The position numbers and the translations under genes were made by a program. Under the pieces are notes generated by a model that was not told the DNA's origin, did not search any database, and saw only the letters and a program-made list of their open reading frames with translations. A stretch of 64,000 bases of DNA from Bifidobacterium bombi DSM 19703 (GTDB lineage Bacteria; Actinomycetota; Actinomycetes; Actinomycetales; Bifidobacteriaceae). Within the stretch, counting starts at the first letter, position 1. Every line of letters begins with the position of its first letter. Of the stretch, positions 62,462-64,000 are shown in pieces. Location of the stretch: positions 496,001 through 560,000 of the forward strand of contig NZ_ATLK01000001.1 of the NCBI RefSeq assembly GCF_000737845.1, written 5' to 3'.

Positions 62462-63913
62462 TCACCATGAGTCAGGCTCTATGCCTTGAGGTCCGACGAA
62501 TGACCCCTTCGGCACGTAGCTGGGCTTGCCACGGTCTTCCAACACGGCATCGCCGTAAAACATGACGTTCTCCCCGAACGTCCAATCTCCCTCGACCGTG
62601 ACCGACTTTGCGGCTGCCAGAGAAGGTATGGAATAAGGGAAACGGTTGTTGAAATCAGTAATATACGTATAGAAACGAGGGTCAAGACACACCGACGGGA
62701 AATCGTAATTGCCATCCTCCATCTCGTACGAATCCGTCAGATGGAAACGATCGGAGCGCATGATGAACAAATCATTCGTGGTCTTCACAGGTAGGAAGCG
62801 CATACGGTCTACTTGCACGCATATAGCGTCATCAAAGAACTTTATCGCAGCTCCCATGGCTGTCTCCAGCTGCACCACCTTGGTGGTGGACGGATCGGTA
62901 GGGTCCGCAGTCTTATAATTGCGGATCACCGGCAACGGAAGCACGCCTTGGCACTCACTGAGCTTTTCACGTAATGCATCGATCCTGATCCAGACGCTGT
63001 TCGTATTGAAATATGGGTGACGGGAGACGTCCTCCGCATCTTGTTTGTCTTGTTCTGACACCTGAGTCATCTCACGCAAAACAAGACGTCCGGTTTTGAT
63101 ATCACGGACGAAATGACCACCTTTCCGGTCTGCCTCCGTCCTTTTGGCAACCTCGACCATGAACGGCTTGCCTGAATTCTCGAAATACTGGGCAAGCGTC
63201 CTCGAAGGACGGGCCCCAAGATTATCCGAGTTGGAGATGAACAGGTATTCAAAACCTTGATCCAATAACGTATCCAACAGACCTGTCTCCCAAAGCGTTG
63301 AATAGATGTCGCCGTGACCCGGCGGACACCATTCCAACTCGGGGTTATCAGGAAACTCCACCGGCAGACCGCTGGATAAAACAATTTTGGGCTCCTGATG
63401 CTGGATGATCTGCGTAGGGATGGACTTCTGAACAAAGTGATGATTCTTTTTCAAGACGTTCATGGTGTCTTTGGACGTACGGAACGAATTCATGAACGTG
63501 ACCGGCAATGGAACCCCCAGCCGGTCTCTGGCAGTGGTGATCTGTCCTAGGATGATGTCGATGAATCGCATCTGCCGTGCCTTATGACGGCGCACGGGCA
63601 GCAACGACTTCGCGGCCTCAAGCCCCATAGATGTGCCCAGACCACCATTAAGTTTGAGGAACGCTGTTTTTGCGAAGGCGTGCACGGCCTGCTCATGATC
63701 TATGGTCTTGTAAATGTCATGGAAACTCGGAACTCCCTTGAGAGGCTCGATGTCGGATTCACGAATATAGGAAGCAGTCATTCCCCCACACTGGGGTTGC
63801 CTTTTCTTCTCATCCACCCAATCGGTATACAGATTTTCGAACTGCGCAACGGCTACTTCGCTCATACCATGTTCGCGCATCTTTTGCGCAGAGTGTCCGA
63901 ACAGCTTATCCAA
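62462..63913 (-). CDS. UTP--glucose-1-phosphate uridylyltransferase (eukaryotic type)
   Basis: Makes UDP-glucose, needed for galactose use (Leloir-type pathways) and envelope glycans. About 483 residues; similar to eukaryotic UGP2 rather than bacterial GalU, as in bifidobacteria. Motifs: FLKLNGGLGTSMGLEAAKSL, LPVTFMNSFRTSKDT, WCPPGHGDIYSTLW, YLFISNSDNLGARP and the left-handed helix region near the end (VTVEGDWTFGENVMFYGDA). The start is uncertain: TTG 63913 lies five bases after AAGGAG, an upstream TTG at 63931 and a downstream ATG at 63880 are also in frame. A promoter lies at 63949-63975 on this strand. Confidence 0.9.
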   Translation of the reverse strand: MDKLFGHSAQKMREHGMSEVAVAQFENLYTDWVDEKKRQPQCGGMTASYIRESDIEPLKGVPSFHDIYKTIDHEQAVHAFAKTAFLKLNGGLGTSMGLEAAKSLLPVRRHKARQMRFIDIILGQITTARDRLGVPLPVTFMNSFRTSKDTMNVLKKNHHFVQKSIPTQIIQHQEPKIVLSSGLPVEFPDNPELEWCPPGHGDIYSTLWETGLLDTLLDQGFEYLFISNSDNLGARPSRTLAQYFENSGKPFMVEVAKRTEADRKGGHFVRDIKTGRLVLREMTQVSEQDKQDAEDVSRHPYFNTNSVWIRIDALREKLSECQGVLPLPVIRNYKTADPTDPSTTKVVQLETAMGAAIKFFDDAICVQVDRMRFLPVKTTNDLFIMRSDRFHLTDSYEMEDGNYDFPSVCLDPRFYTYITDFNNRFPYSIPSLAAAKSVTVEGDWTFGENVMFYGDAVLEDRGKPSYVPKGSFVGPQGIEPDSW

Positions 63914-63948
63914 AACCACTCCTTCATTCAATAGACCTATGCCTACCA

Positions 63949-63975
63949 GTGTATCCTCATTTTGGCTTTTGCCAA
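63949..63975 (-). promoter_or_regulatory. Promoter of the UDP-glucose pyrophosphorylase gene
   Basis: On the minus strand TTGGCA (63970-63975) and TACACT (63949-63954) are spaced by 15-16 bases, 36 bases upstream of the likely start codon. Confidence 0.5.
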
Positions 63976-64000
63976 ACTCAATGAAGGTGCCGAAGGTCTG

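Noticed and set aside
1..64000. CRISPR array, prophage, insertion sequence or integrative element
   Set aside because: No spaced direct repeats, integrases, complete transposases or phage genes were found in the window.

Overview
The window is chromosomal DNA from a high-G+C Gram-positive bacterium, most likely a member of the Bifidobacteriaceae (Bifidobacterium or a close relative). The evidence is the actinobacterial RNA polymerase-binding protein RbpA, a PafBC-like double WYL regulator, a HelY-type helicase, a GuaB3-type protein, a GarA/FtsR cluster, a fused TrpC-TrpB, and the eukaryote-type UTP-glucose-1-phosphate uridylyltransferase that bifidobacteria use. No rRNA, CRISPR array, complete insertion sequence, prophage or conjugative gene was seen. 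It reads as core genome with a few accessory genes, tightly packed into operons.

Layout. 1-2.4 kb: 3' part of glmS and an RluA-type pseudouridine synthase. 2.4-8.4 kb: sugar-type lipoprotein, coaX (minus strand) and a fused beta-phosphoglucomutase/GH65 phosphorylase. 8.9-14.2 kb: complete Opp/Dpp-type ABC importer with a membrane-anchored binding protein. 14.2-18.8 kb: PdtaS-like histidine kinase, histidine phosphatase, CorA transporter and an amino-acid-binding lipoprotein. 18.8-25.8 kb: leuS, comEA, comEC, holA. 25.8-29.2 kb: the t6A/acetyltransferase operon tsaE-tsaB-rimI-tsaD and tRNA-Asn. 29.3-34.1 kb: cell-envelope genes (acyltransferase, M23 peptidase) and a frameshifted substrate-binding lipoprotein. 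34.1-34.7 kb: a hairpin-rich gap. 34.7-39.4 kb: guaB3-like gene, Rv3235-like gene, fadD and a frameshifted peptide deformylase. 39.6-45.4 kb: the classic rpsB-tsf-pyrH-frr-cdsA-rlmN series. 45.7-50.5 kb: trpE, fused trpC-trpB, trpA. 50.7-56.7 kb: lgt, rpe and the cluster pgsA-DUF881-sbp-DUF881-garA-ftsR. 57.1-63.9 kb, all minus strand: rbpA, helY, a small membrane protein, the double WYL regulator and the UDP-glucose pyrophosphorylase gene.

How it fits together. Envelope precursors are served by GlmS, the UTP-glucose uridylyltransferase, CdsA, PgsA and Lgt; Lgt would lipidate the three lipoprotein precursors seen here. Translation is served by LeuS, tRNA-Asn, EF-Ts, S2, Frr, RlmN, deformylase and the t6A enzymes. 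Sugar phosphorolysis (GH65-HAD fusion) and sugar-1-phosphate activation fit a carbohydrate-fermenting lifestyle.

Points of interest. Two genes are interrupted by a one-base indel in a homopolymer (A9 in the lipoprotein, C5 in the deformylase). Several genes without a Shine-Dalgarno sequence have a TANNNT-like -10 element 5-7 bases before ATG, which suggests leaderless transcripts. There are well-formed palindromes before trpCB and the WYL regulator, and a 675-base non-coding stretch rich in perfect hairpins. I found no convincing undescribed multi-gene system.
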